Origin: Pseudisothecium myosuroides
Lineage: Eukaryota; Streptophyta; Bryopsida; Hypnales; Lembophyllaceae
NCBI GenBank assembly: GCA_951799445.1
Contig: OX637287.1
Coordinates: forward strand, 49,815,724-49,879,723
Length of the DNA stretch: 64,000 bases
Direction of reading: 5' to 3'
A program made the translations under genes and the position numbers. This document shows, piece after piece, positions 1-10,447 of the stretch (positions are counted from its first letter, which is position 1; the number at the start of each line of letters is the position of its first letter). The notes under the pieces are model-generated. The model searched no databases. It was not told the origin of the DNA and saw only the letters and a program-made list of their open reading frames with translations.

Positions 1-191
1 AGGAGAGGTGATTTATTGAAGCTAACACATAGATATTGGGCATAATAAAATAAAGATTTTTCCCGTAATGATTTGAATGGAAAAAAGGTAGTCTAGAGAA
101 ACAAGTCAACGTGTAGAACAAGACAACGTTGACAACAAACGGTACAACACATATCCACTTTGAAACAATGAAGATCTGCGGTCTCCTTTAT

Positions 192-197
192 TTTATT
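192..197 (-). terminator. Polyadenylation signal of left-arm gene
   Basis: AATAAA on the minus strand about 120 bp past the stop codon of the left-arm SH3b-like gene. The same hexamer is kept at the mirror position in the right arm (8690-8695). Confidence 0.5.
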
Positions 198-313
198 TGT
201 TCCATATGCAAATGTTCACATGACTACCAAAAGTAGCCCAAGTAGAAGGTGGGTCTTTTACCTCATCAAGTTCTTCTCATTCACTCTATCAAAACAAGAA
301 TGCAACTTGGTAT

Positions 314-919
314 CTAGCAATGAGGAACATTAGCACAATTAGGAAGAGCGCATTGCACATCGAAATCGGCTACCCAACCCATCTTTCCACTATAGGTGGC
401 TTGTAACCACCAAGGGTCAAGCCCAACAACCGAACTTTCGACCCGACAATTAATTATTATGATCGTATTTGCCAGAATCATGGTGTAGATGGATGTCCCC
501 ACTCCGGACTCCTCTTGCAATTTGGTGGTCCTTAAAGTCTTGCCTAGAACCGTACCATATGCCACGTTTGAGAAGCAAGTGCTTATTACGAGCACAGTCA
601 CAAGAAAAAGCATGGACAACCTCCTACAAATCATTCCACCAAGAGACAAACGACAATGCTATTAGAAGTGTGTAGACCGTGCTTTCTTTGAGATGACACT
701 CATAATAAGTTAAAAGAATCCATGTACCATTCACTTGTGCTATGTGCATCAATTCAACTACAGTAAAAAAAAATGGAACCATAAACAATCTCTAGCCTGT
801 ACTTGGACAAGATGTTGTTTTCCTTATTTTGTAATTAAAAATAAAAACATAGCAAGGAACCAACCAATTGCAACTTGTAAGATGTGCAATGGCACGGAGC
901 ATTACCTTGCTGTCGTCAT
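314..919 (-). CDS. Small secreted SH3b-like cysteine protein, copy A
   Basis: Two-exon model: complement(join(314..623,906..919)), 107 aa. Exon 1 encodes only the first residues (MTTA plus two bases of an Arg codon), then a GT...AG intron of 282 bp. This start is preferred to the in-exon ATG at 649 because it gives a clean signal peptide: two Arg, then a hydrophobic stretch, with likely cleavage after AYG near residue 28. It also places the ATG about 175 bp from a TATA box. The mature part (about 79 aa) has four Cys (64, 96, 101, 107), a WW pair and a GKMGWVADFDVQC block resembling the end of bacterial-type SH3 (SH3b) domains, so an extracellular or wall-binding or defence role is possible. 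The family is inferred from pattern only. Copy B differs by one residue (Arg35 here, Lys there). Confidence 0.72.
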
Positions 920-1092
920 GGTGATTATTACTCTGGCTTGTTTAGATAAGAAGATAGCAAAGGAAACTATGAGTGAATGAAGTGCAAGCAAACACACAAA
1001 AGCTAGGAACTACCACAAGAAGTGGTTTGGAGACCTTTTAACAACTATAGAAGCAATGAAGTGAAAGGAAAGAAGAGACGGTGCCCCGCTAG

Positions 1093-1100
1093 TATTTATA
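1093..1100 (-). promoter_or_regulatory. TATA box of copy A
   Basis: Minus strand TATAAATA, identical in the mirror copy. It lies about 175 bp upstream of the modelled ATG. The flank just upstream contains a repeated CTTTCGAGAA motif in both arms. Confidence 0.6.
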
Positions 1101-1382
1101 GCTCTCAAAGACCAACTTCTCGAAAGGTGGGGTTCTAGGGACGTTTCTCGAAAGGTGGTAAAAGAAACTTCAAACACCTAGAAAAAGCGGCAAAGTTCTT
1201 GTACCTACATGGGAGCTACAAAAGCGTTGTGAAAGGTTTTTCAAAGATCTCTTTATTATTGTATGGCAATAAAAAATTTGTTAAAGCCTTTTCAAATGGT
1301 TTGCAAATAACGGACAAGACGACTGCTTGAGCGATAAGTTTTTTGAAAACCTTTCAACAATTTTTTCAAAAGATCTTAAAGG

Positions 1383-2096
1383 TGATTGCAAGAACCACTG
1401 ATGTACTATTTTGCGTGCTAATTTTTTTTTAGCCATAATTTTTTTGTTCTAGTTCCAAATGACTCAAGATTTATAAATAAAGTATTGGTGATTAATATAC
1501 AACTTGGTTAATATTTTTGCATATTTCAAATATATTTTAATGTCCAAAATAGCCTCCAATTTTTGTCACACTTGCCAATTTTTTTTGGGAGGGGGAGGGG
1601 GTTAGTATCATTAAGTACTTAGAAAAACAAATTTGGAGCGAAATTTTTGAAGGGATGGTCTTCTAGTAGACTTGGAGGTATTGTTGAAAGAGATTCTAAA
1701 AGTAATTAATTGTTTGTTGTGTAAAAGTCTACAAATTAGGTCTCTTTTTGCTTTCATTTTGAAACATGTAAAATAGTATTTTGATGGTTCTTTTGGCGAG
1801 TGATGATTTCTTTAGAGTGGTTACAAATGGCCAATTTTATTTTTAATTTCTTTCCACATTTTTGACATTCAAACATCGAAATATCTATTTTCTTGAGATT
1901 TTGAACTTTTTTAGTTTTCCGAAAGCAAGATATTTTCCATGCTTTATTTTCCTAGGATACAATCTTTTTAAAGGTATATACATTGGCCGCATTATTTTTT
2001 AATTAATTAAATTTTATTATTTTTATTTACTTTAAATGATAAGCAGAAGATTGTTGAAGACGCAACAACATCAACAGGGGTTTCTTGCAATTAGTT
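1383..2096. mobile_element. Non-autonomous DNA transposon, TTGCAAGAAAC-end family (copy a)
   Basis: Ends are ATTGCAAGAACCACTG on the left and the reverse complement of ATTGCAAGAAACCCC on the right, about 710 bp apart. The interior matches about 6790-7488 (in the right arm) and 9317-10027. It lies roughly 280 bp upstream of the gene's TATA box, so it is part of the duplicated upstream region. No coding capacity is visible. Confidence 0.7.
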
Positions 2097-2365
2097 TTAC
2101 ATTGTGAAGAGGTGAAATGTTAAAAATTTTACTTTTGTTTATTGTAGAAGGTTGTTACTAGTATCCACTTTCTTTTAAATGTTAAGGATAGTGACAAAAG
2201 AAAAATACAAAAATCTATAAACATTTTACACAGTAAATCAATATATAATTTATTAAGATTTTTCTTGCATTATAAATATTATTTTAACACACTTTGTAGA
2301 ACTTTACCACTTGAGTGGAGTTTAAAAATTCTTTTTCAATATTCCATTTTCGCACGTACAAAAAG

Positions 2366-2600
2366 TGTTAGAAGAGATTTAGAGGCTCCGGAAGACTCCA
2401 AGTTTTTGGACTATGGGAACTCTGGGAATATTGCCAGTTGCACAGTCTAACATGGTCGAGAGCATGGCTTGTTAGAAATTAATTTTTTATTAATTTTAAA
2501 AAATTAATTAATTAATTTTTTTAAATTTAAATATTTATTATTATTATTTTTAATTCTTTTATTATTATGTTATTTTGACTACGTATTGCAATTTTCAGCA
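2366..2600. mobile_element. Decayed MITE, CATTAGAAG-end family
   Basis: The left part (TGTTAGAAGAGATTT, then GGGAACTCTGGGAA and a CATGGTCGAGAG block followed by a pure A/T core) matches the intact element at 52756-53059. The right terminus is not convincingly preserved. Confidence 0.5.
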
Positions 2601-2718
2601 AGGAGAATATGGCTTAAATGGTCCTCCCTTCCCCCAAAATCTTTGCTAATGGTGTTTAGAAAGAGTACAAAAATGGTAGGTTATGAAAGCTTGAGGGACA
2701 AATTAGGTTTTGAAGCTT

Positions 2719-2946
2719 TTAACCCTTAACGCCTCAATCCTTTTTCAAAATTTTGCACATTTTTGCTTATATCTTTGTATAGAAACATCATTTTCTAGAA
2801 TTTTTGGAATTTGGTCATTAAGGAAGGTTGTCTTTTCTAAATCCAAGTATTACAATGGATGAATGAGAAGTTAACTAGGCTAAACAGTACCTTGAAGCGC
2901 TCTGTTCATCGTCCAGAATATAGATGTCGAAGCGCTTTAGGGTTAA
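2719..2946. mobile_element. piggyBac-like MITE, short subfamily (228 bp)
   Basis: Flanked on both sides by TTAA, with inverted ends TTAACCCTTAACGC and (reverse complement) TTAACCCTAAAGCGC. The right subterminus carries a TCTGGACGATGAACAG motif shared with 14469-15045. The interior is homologous to 22897-23119. TTAA duplication plus a CCCT terminus is the hallmark of piggyBac; no transposase is present. Confidence 0.75.
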
Positions 2947-3498
2947 GGATGAGTCTCTAGAAAACTTTTCAACAATTGTAAACCACCATATTGATTGACT
3001 TTTTAGAAATTAAAAAATCTAAACATTGTGCTTGAATTTACAAGTCCGGAAGTGTTAGTATTTTGGATTAAACTACAACCACTATTTAGAGAGCTTTTCA
3101 TCACGTAGAGATAGGAATGTTTGTACGTTAGGGGCAAAAATCTAGAAGATGCAATTAGGAGAAAACAAAAGGAAAATTCTAGTGAAAAAAGGACTTGAAG
3201 AAGATTGTGTAAAGTAACCATTGAACTAGGCAAACATGAAATTGTTAACAAAACAAAAAATAAAATGTTACTGAGTAGAAAAATGAATTTAAAATTAAAT
3301 AGAAAATCAAAACAATAACAAAAAAATGGAAAACTAAAATGGAAACAAAATACTACAAATAGGAAATTACAAACCAAAAATAAATAAACACACAAAAAAA
3401 AATATTGAATTAAAAACAAAAGACTAGAAATAGGAAATGAAACTAAAAATAAATTGAGAATCACAAAAATACTAAGCATGAGAATAAAACAAAACAAG

Positions 3499-4072
3499 TT
3501 AACCCCTTAAGGACCATGAGTGCAGATTTTGAACAATGAATGAACGGAAACACATCCCAAACTCACCAAAATGAGTTTTTTATCCTTCAATTTTTTTTGA
3601 AGATTCTTGTATTAAATCTTTAACATTTGTACGGTTCAAATCATTAAGATTTTGCTTTGCAAATATTCTATAATTCAAAGGGTATCAATAGGTCTAGCCT
3701 CAAATAGTAACTTTTTTAGTTCAAAAAATGACCCTTTAAAAACAACTTGAATCTAAAAATAAAATAAAAATCTTCAAAAATCACTGTAATTAGAACTTAG
3801 AATTAGAACTTATAGAAAAAAAAATCTTGTAAAAATCATATATATTCAATCTACAATTGATTTTAGAAGGAATTTTCAATTTTTGGTTTCAAATTTTATT
3901 GTAAAATATTGGTTTGTGTAATTGTTGATCTAACCATATGGATGTGATCTATAAATCATACTTTACAACTATTGTTTAAGAGTCATCATTAAAATATTGT
4001 TTTGAGTTGCATCTTATAATAGATCTTCACAATTTTGCAAATCCCGACACCCCCTAGTCCTTTAGGGGTTAA
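3499..4072. mobile_element. piggyBac-like MITE, medium subfamily (574 bp)
   Basis: Bounded by TTAACCCCTTAAGGACC and, in reverse complement, TTAACCCCTAAAGGAC. The right half, including a TTTAGAAGGAATTTT block and a nearby CTAACC(G/A)TA block, matches 14469-15045 and 26976-27529. A long minus-strand frame inside it (3003-3497 and beyond) is low-complexity A/T, not a gene. Confidence 0.8.
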
Positions 4073-5304
4073 TAAAACTAAAACTACTACACCAACACTA
4101 TAATAGTAGTAGTTTAAATAGTAAATTAGTGAAAGGAACAAAATAGGGGATATGTAATAATTTAGAGGGTTTTACAATAATCTAGAAGGATCTACACTAA
4201 ATTAGTGCAATTTGCACTAATTTGGCGCATTTTACATTAAATTAGCAAATTTACAATAAATTAGGGGAGGATGAAAGTAGTTATGCAAATTGGGTCAGTT
4301 AGAGAGTTGAATATAGGAAAAATTAGGATTTGGAGTTCTTGCTCTCTCTTCCAAGTTTTGTGTGCATGTGTGTTTTGAGAGGACTCTTGCAAAATTGTGG
4401 TAAAAAATGAGCTTGAAAGTATTAGACAAAATGATAAACATGAGTTAGGGAAGAAATTCTTTTCTCCCTTCCAATTTTTGTGTATATGTTTATAGTGTGT
4501 GTTTGAATATTGTTAGGAAAGAGTGAATCTTGAGTTTTGGAAAAAAGTTACAAAGGTAAGGAAAAAATGTGATCTAGAAATCTGTCAAATAGGTTTTCTC
4601 TCAAGAGAGGGAAGAAATGGGGATTATAGACCATAGTAATTTATTGGATGAGTTTTGGATTGGCAAGTTTGAGCTGGCATTTTGTATGTGTTGGATTGGA
4701 AGAATGGTTGAAGGAATGGTCAGGGCTTAGGATTGAATTAAAATAAGAAAATGGGAGCTTGAAAACAACATTAAAGAGGTTTAGAAAGAAATTCATAAGT
4801 CAGATTTTTTAAATGATTTTGTAGGTCTTGTAAGTGTATCCACAAAATGATTTATATAATTAAACTACATTCTAATCATAAACTTATTTTTTGTAAGACA
4901 CAATAATCCCAACAAGGCCATCCATGTTGGAGTCCATGTTGCTACCATCAATGTGATACTATCTACATGAAGAATTATTATGGTTTGGCTATATTCACAC
5001 AATTTTAGAAATTTTGATGAACTCATTTGTTAAAAAACCATCATATTTTCAATATTTTCATTTCACTACTTTAGTATAGAGTGACTATTCTCTTTAACAA
5101 AAAATTGTCAATTTGTCAATTTTTGCGTGGCTACGTGTTCTTTGTCAGACAAACCATGGAAGGCTATATTTGAGTTGTACAATTGAGGCATTGCATTTGG
5201 ATTGTATTGAATAATTTGAATTTGTGCTAAAGATTGTTGAATGTTTGTTTTTGTAATAGGATGAAAATGCTTAAAAAGTTTTCAACCACTGTGTGTAAAG
5301 AATG
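4073..5304. other. AT-rich intergenic DNA, no gene seen
   Basis: Low-complexity DNA. Near 4190-4260 short palindromic blocks of the type TTAGTGCAATTTGCACTAA and repeated TAAATTAG words occur. No open frame, RNA gene or transposon boundary could be supported. Confidence 0.5.
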
Positions 5305-5443
5305 CTACTAGAGATCAAATTTTTTTGTTGATTTGGTCACGTTGTCTTGGAAAATAATATGTTGATTTGGTTCACATTTTGTTGATTTCTGCCCCCAAGA
5401 CACTGTGACCAAATCAACAAAAAAATTGAATTTTCTTATAGTG
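5305..5443. mobile_element. CACTA-like hairpin MITE
   Basis: Imperfect palindrome. The right end reads (reverse complement) CACTATAAGAAAATTC followed by TTGTTGATTTGGTCAC, and the left arm repeats TTGTTGATTTGGTCACGTTG. The left terminus is degraded, so the start is approximate. Confidence 0.5.
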
Positions 5444-5779
5444 AGGGGCCAAAATGCCATAGAGTAAGGTTCCATTTAATGGTAATTTTGGTTTGACTCA
5501 TGCAAATTACTAGTCAAATAGTTGTTCAAAGAACATCCCGTGATAGAATCCTAAACAAAAATGAAAATAAATTCCTAAATTTTGCTCCAAAAAGTGCATA
5601 ACTTCACGAAAAGTGTTACATAGAATGCATAGGTTCTTTTGAAACCTTCAAATGAATCTATCATTGCTTATTTTTCTAATTTCTACTATTTTTTAGGATG
5701 ACATTGCTTAGAAAATTTTCAACCATCACGTACAAAAAGTGGTGAAGTGTTGCAAAAAAAGGTTCTATTTGGTGGCAAT

Positions 5780-5957
5780 CACTACAAGAGAAAGGAGTCT
5801 TTTAAGTAGTGTCCTAGACATCACGTCTTTTAAATAACGTCTTTTAAGTAAGTTTTTAAGTAAAATTTTACTAAAAAGACAATCTTTTTAGTAAATAACT
5901 TACTTAAAAGACGTGATGTCTAGGACACTATTTAAAACATCCCTTTCTCTTGTAGTG
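5780..5957. mobile_element. CACTA (EnSpm) MITE, 178 bp
   Basis: Starts CACTACAAGAGAAAGG and ends with its inverse CTTTCTCTTGTAGTG. It is flanked by a 3-bp direct repeat AAT (5777-5779 and 5958-5960). The whole element folds into a hairpin. Terminus and TSD length fit the CACTA/EnSpm superfamily. Confidence 0.85.
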
Positions 5958-5960
5958 AAT

Positions 5961-6789
5961 TTAGACTTGACGGGTGTTAAAATTAGCCTCCAAAAGTGAA
6001 AGTCATAGAAAATGCAATCTATTTACAAAGTTGTTATAAAAAATAAGGCTGAAAGCCAGTTTTTAAAAATAATTTTGACTCGAGATATATAGTTCTACAA
6101 GATTATATATTGAGAGGATATATTCTGAGAAAAGATTTCAATGAGAGTACCAATGTTAATTTTAGATTATAAGATAATGTTTCATCACTTTCTAGATTGT
6201 TGCTTAACTACCACGCTTTTTATACTGAAAAAACTTCAACGAACATGCCAATGTAGCAATTATTGTAAAACAATGAAGAATTCCCTGAAAACCTTTCAAT
6301 AATAAAAAAGATGCCTTATAGAAAGCAATTTGATGATGAATTGTCTAGAGGATCACATATCAACACAAGTTCCTAAAAACACAAAGCTTTGATATATTAT
6401 TGATTATTCATTTTTACCTTGAATCTATAAAATTACTAGCTATATCTTCCAGAAAATAGAATGATCCATAACTTTATAGCCTTTGGTCATTGCAAATAAA
6501 ATGACTTTTAAATTCACAAAAAGTACTTGCAAAAGTTTAAAAAATTATTTCAACTATATTTTGCAAGTATTTGGTCACTTCAAAGATTTTAAGATTCATA
6601 TTGTTGATTCTATAAAGTGCATTTACAATTGCTTATTTTAAAACATTCTAATAATATAACCAATTTTTTTACAATATGTCAAGGACACATGAACTTAATA
6701 TTTTTTCAATTATGAGAGGGTGCATCCAAACAATAGCCTTGTAGGATCATGAAAAAGAAAAATCTCAACTTTTCATCTCCCAATTCTAT
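5961..6789. other. AT-rich spacer inside the inverted repeat, no gene seen
   Basis: Unique-looking AT-rich DNA between the CACTA MITE and the right arm. No coding frame, splice-linked exon pair or repeat boundary was recognised. Confidence 0.5.
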
Positions 6790-7786
6790 ACGGATGATTG
6801 CAAAAAAAAAAAATCCTCTTCCTCAAGTCATCTTTTGCTTATTATTTTATTTAAACTAAAAAATTTATTAAAAAAAATTTAAAATTAAAAAAAGAATGTG
6901 GCCAATATATATACCTTTAAAAAGATTGTATCCTAGGAAAATAAAGCATGGAAAATATCTTGCTTTAGGAAAACTAAAAAAGTCCAAAATCTCAAGAAAA
7001 TAGATATTTCGATGTTTGAATGTCAAAAATGTGGAAAGAAATTAAAAATAAAATTGGCCATTTGTAACCACTCTAAAGAAATCATCACTCGCCAAAAGAA
7101 CCATCAAAATACTATTTTACATGTTTCAAAATGAAAGCAAAAAGAGACCTAATTTGTAGACTTTTACACAACAAACAATTAATTACTTTTAGAATCTTTT
7201 CAACAATACCTCCAAGTCTACTAGAAGACCATCCCTTCAAAAATTTCGCTCCAAATTTGTTTTTCTAAGTACTTAATGATACTAACCCCCTCCCCCTCCC
7301 CAAAAAAATTGGCAAGTGTGACAAAAATTGGAGGCTATTTTGGACATTAAAATATATTTGAAATATGCAAAAATATTAACCAAGTTGTATATTAATCACC
7401 AATACTTTATTTATAAATCTTGAGTCATTTGGAACTAGAACAAAAAAATTATGGCTAAAAAAAAATTAGCACGCAAAATAGTACATCAGTGGTTCTTGCA
7501 ATCACCTTTAAGATCTTTTGAAAAAATTGTTGAAAGGTTTTCAAAAAACTTATCGCTCAAGCAGTCGTCTTGTCCGTTATTTGCAAACCATTTGAAAAGG
7601 CTTTAACAAATTTTTTATTGCCATACAATAATAAAGAGATCTTTGAAAAACCTTTCACAACGCTTTTGTAGCTCCCATGTAGGTACAAGAACTTTGCCGC
7701 TTTTTCTAGGTGTTTGAAGTTTCTTTTACCACCTTTCGAGAAACGTCCCTAGAACCCCACCTTTCGAGAAGTTGGTCTTTGAGAGC

Positions 7787-7794
7787 TATAAATA
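7787..7794 (+). promoter_or_regulatory. TATA box of copy B
   Basis: TATAAATA about 175 bp upstream of the modelled ATG at 7968. It is conserved at the mirror position 1093-1100. Confidence 0.6.
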
Positions 7795-7967
7795 CTAGCG
7801 GGGCACCGTCTCTTCTTTCCTTTCACTTCATTGCTTCTATAGTTGTTAAAAGGTCTCCAAACCACTTCTTGTGGTAGTTCCTAGCTTTTGTGTGTTTGCT
7901 TGCACTTCATTCACTCATAGTTTCCTTTGCTATCTTCTTATCTAAACAAGCCAGAGTAATAATCACC

Positions 7968-8573
7968 ATGACGACAGCAAGGTAATGCTCCGTGCCATTG
8001 CACATCTTACAAGTTGCAATTGGTTGGTTCCTTGCTATGTTTTTATTTTTAATTACAAAATAAGGAAAACAACATCTTGTCCAAGTACAGGCTAGAGATT
8101 GTTTATGGTTCCATTTTTTTTTACTGTAGTTGAATTGATGCACATAGCACAAGTGAATGGTACATGGATTCTTTTAACTTATTATGAGTGTCATCTCAAA
8201 GAAAGCACGGTCTACACACTTCTAATAGCATTGTCGTTTGTCTCTTGGTGGAATGATTTGTAGGAGGTTGTCCATGCTTTTTCTTGTGACTGTGCTCGTA
8301 ATAAGCACTTGCTTCTCAAATGTGGCATATGGTACGGTTCTAGGCAAGACTTTAAAGACCACCAAATTGCAAGAGGAATCCGGAGTGGGGACATCCATCT
8401 ACACCATGATTCTGGCAAATACGATCATAATAATTAATTGTCGGGTCGAAAGTTCGGTTGTTGGGCTTGACCCTTGGTGGTTACAAGCCACCTATAGTGG
8501 AAAGATGGGTTGGGTAGCCGATTTCGATGTGCAATGCGCTCTTCCTAATTGTGCTAATGTTCCTCATTGCTAG
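7968..8573 (+). CDS. Small secreted SH3b-like cysteine protein, copy B
   Basis: Two-exon model join(7968..7981,8264..8573), 107 aa; donor AAG|GTAATG and acceptor TTGTAG|GAGG, frame preserved across the junction. Predicted: signal peptide of about 28 residues with a hydrophobic core FLVTVLVIST, then a 79-residue secreted domain with Cys 64, 96, 101 and 107 and a C-terminal SH3b-like block. It differs from copy A at one residue (Lys35). The promoter, intron and 3' flank are duplicated with it, so both copies are probably expressed in the same way; the two genes point away from each other. Function is not known. An antimicrobial or wall-associated peptide is a guess from size, secretion and cysteines. 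Alternative: translation from the in-exon ATG at 8238, which would lengthen and spoil the signal peptide. Confidence 0.72.
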
Positions 8574-8689
8574 ATACCAAGTTGCATTCTTGTTTTGATA
8601 GAGTGAATGGGAAGAACTTGATGAGGTAGAAGACCCACCTTCTACTTGGGCTACTTTTGGTAGTCATGTGAACATTTGCATATGGAACA

Positions 8690-8695
8690 AATAAA
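8690..8695 (+). terminator. Polyadenylation signal of copy B
   Basis: AATAAA about 120 bp after the stop codon, mirrored in the left arm at 192-197. Confidence 0.5.
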
Positions 8696-8948
8696 ATAAA
8701 GGAGACCGCAGATCTTCATTGTTTCAAAGTGGATATGTGTTGTACTATTTTGTTGTCAACGTTGTCTAGTTCTACACGTTGACTTGTTTCTCTAGACTAC
8801 CGCTTTTCCATTGAAATCACCCGTGAAATCATCACAGTAAAAATCTTTATTTTACTATGCCCAATATCCATGTGTTAGCTTTAATAAATCACCTCTCTTT
8901 CCTAAAAAGAATTTGTGATGCTTCACCACTCTCTCCATGTATTATTAG

Positions 8949-8954
<6 letters not shown>

Positions 8955-9018
<64 letters not shown>
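8955..9018. repeat. (AT)n microsatellite
   Basis: About 32 uninterrupted AT units directly outside the right arm of the inverted repeat. Confidence 0.95.
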
Positions 9019-9021
<3 letters not shown>

Positions 9022-9316
9022 AGTATCTTTTTATATAAATTGTTTTTGATTGTTGTTGGTAACCAAGTCCTCTAACATCTTTTTGTGCCACTTTGCAACT
9101 TGCAATGGTTGTTTGGAAATTTGGATGGCCTTCTTTTTCAAAACTAGTTGAAAGTTTTCAAAGATTTTGTTGTTGAACATGATTTATTGAGAAACTTTTA
9201 GCACCTTCTACAGTGCGTTTCTATTTTTTCTAATTGTTTAAGAGTCTTATGGCACCTTGGTGTGAGACTTTACTTTTCTTGCGTTTGCTAGTGTCATGGC
9301 TCTATAACCTCTATTG

Positions 9317-10027
9317 GGGTGATTGCAAGAAATACTTGTTGATTGTGTTGTGTTTTCACGGTACTCAAGCTTTCATTTCTAGAATACTTTAAAACTAGAA
9401 AAATTACTTTTTAAATTTTTTAAATAAATATGGCCAATGTATACACCCTTAAAAAGATTGTACCCTAGGAAGATAAAGCCTAGAAAACTATTTCTACGCA
9501 AGAGAACTAAAAAAGTGCAAAGTCTTCAGAAAATAGGAAAAATAATTTAAAAATTGATTAAAAATTGTCCATTTGTAACCACTCTACGAAGATGGTCATT
9601 CACCAAAAGAACCACCAAAATACATTTTACATGTTTCAAAATGCAAGCAAAAAAAGGATCACTTTGTAGACTTCTATTTAACCTAGAAATAATTATTTTG
9701 AAATTTCTTTGAATTATAGCTTGCTAGTGTATTCAAAGACCGTCCTTTGCAATTTTTAGCTTGCAATTTTGTATTTGGTGCTAGAAATAGCAAAACCTAC
9801 CTCCCCCCTAAATTGGCAAGTGTGGCATTCAATCAAGGGCTACTTTTTGATTGTAAAAGATTTTTAAAAAACGAAAAAGAATTAGACAAAGTGAAGAAAT
9901 GTCTAGTGTACCTTATTTATGAATCTTGAGTCTTTTAGAACCATAAAACAAAAAAATTGGCCAAAAAACAAATAAGCGCACAATATGTGATTAAAAATAG
10001 TACTAGGAATGTTTTTTGTATTCACCC
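9317..10027. mobile_element. Non-autonomous DNA transposon, TTGCAAG family (copy c, 711 bp)
   Basis: Left end GGGTGATTGCAAGAAATAC; right end is the decayed inverse ...TATTCACCC. It is flanked by the 4-bp direct repeat ATTG (9313-9316 and 10028-10031). The interior, for example the block around a CCTAGGAA(G/A)ATAAAGC motif, aligns with 6899-7480 in the same orientation. Confidence 0.75.
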
Positions 10028-10189
10028 ATTGTTAGTCTTTACTACTTCACCAATTTTTAGAGTATTCCATTTTTTCTATACAAGTATATATTTTAGGATT
10101 TTTTATCCATGTGCTTTCAAAAGCTTCTATGTTTATGTTTGAGGAGCTTATATCCCTCATCTATACATTAAACTAGCTTGGTTTTTTTA

Positions 10190-10447
10190 CTATATTTAGG
10201 TACCATCTTTTGTTTTGTTTGTTATGGTGAGATCTTTGGAACCATTCATGCTCCAGGTACGTTCTTGATACCAACAGAAAGCGCTCTGCAAGGACCGGTG
10301 CACGGGCTTGGTTTTATGGTATTTTGACTCATGGGAGAAAAGATATTGACTTTCAAAATTTCTATGAACTAAAAAATTAGAAAACCATATTTTTATTTTT
10401 ATTTATTTTTTATTTTGTGGCAACGGCTCACGGCATATTGGTAACTA
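10190..10447 (+). repeat. Dispersed ~250-bp repeat, copy 1
   Basis: Shares a fixed order of blocks with 16020-16300, 44262-44510 and the reverse of 34249-34480: TTGTTTTGTTTGTTA, GAGATCT, a GC-rich block with GGTGCA(C/T)GGGCTT, then TGTGGCAA near the right end. Probably a non-autonomous transposon; termini are not firmly defined. Confidence 0.6.

Larger units (their letters stand above)
1..2096. repeat. Left arm of a large inverted repeat
   Basis: Reads as the reverse complement of about 6790-8898. The central part (gene, intron and promoter, roughly 180-1390) is almost identical between arms. The outer 120 bp show substitutions and a short indel, and the inner 700 bp, a shared transposon, diverge towards about 2096. 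The arm begins at base 1, so the repeat may extend beyond the window. Each arm carries the same small secreted-protein gene, transcribed outward from the spacer. Confidence 0.95.
6790..8898. repeat. Right arm of the large inverted repeat
   Basis: Reverse complement of 1-~2096. The two arms are separated by about 4.7 kb filled with unrelated MITEs and AT-rich DNA. The right boundary near 8898 lies just before an (AT)n tract. The transposon at its inner end (6790-7488, copy b of the TTGCAAG family) has degenerate termini compared with the left arm. Confidence 0.95.

Noticed and set aside
735..980. 81-codon frame conserved in both inverted-repeat arms (also 7907-8152)
   Set aside because: It runs antisense through the first exon and intron of the SH3b-like gene; its conservation is explained by the duplication.
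3003..3497. 164-codon minus-strand frame full of Phe and Leu
   Set aside because: It translates an A/C-poor low-complexity tract; composition-driven, no splice or promoter context.
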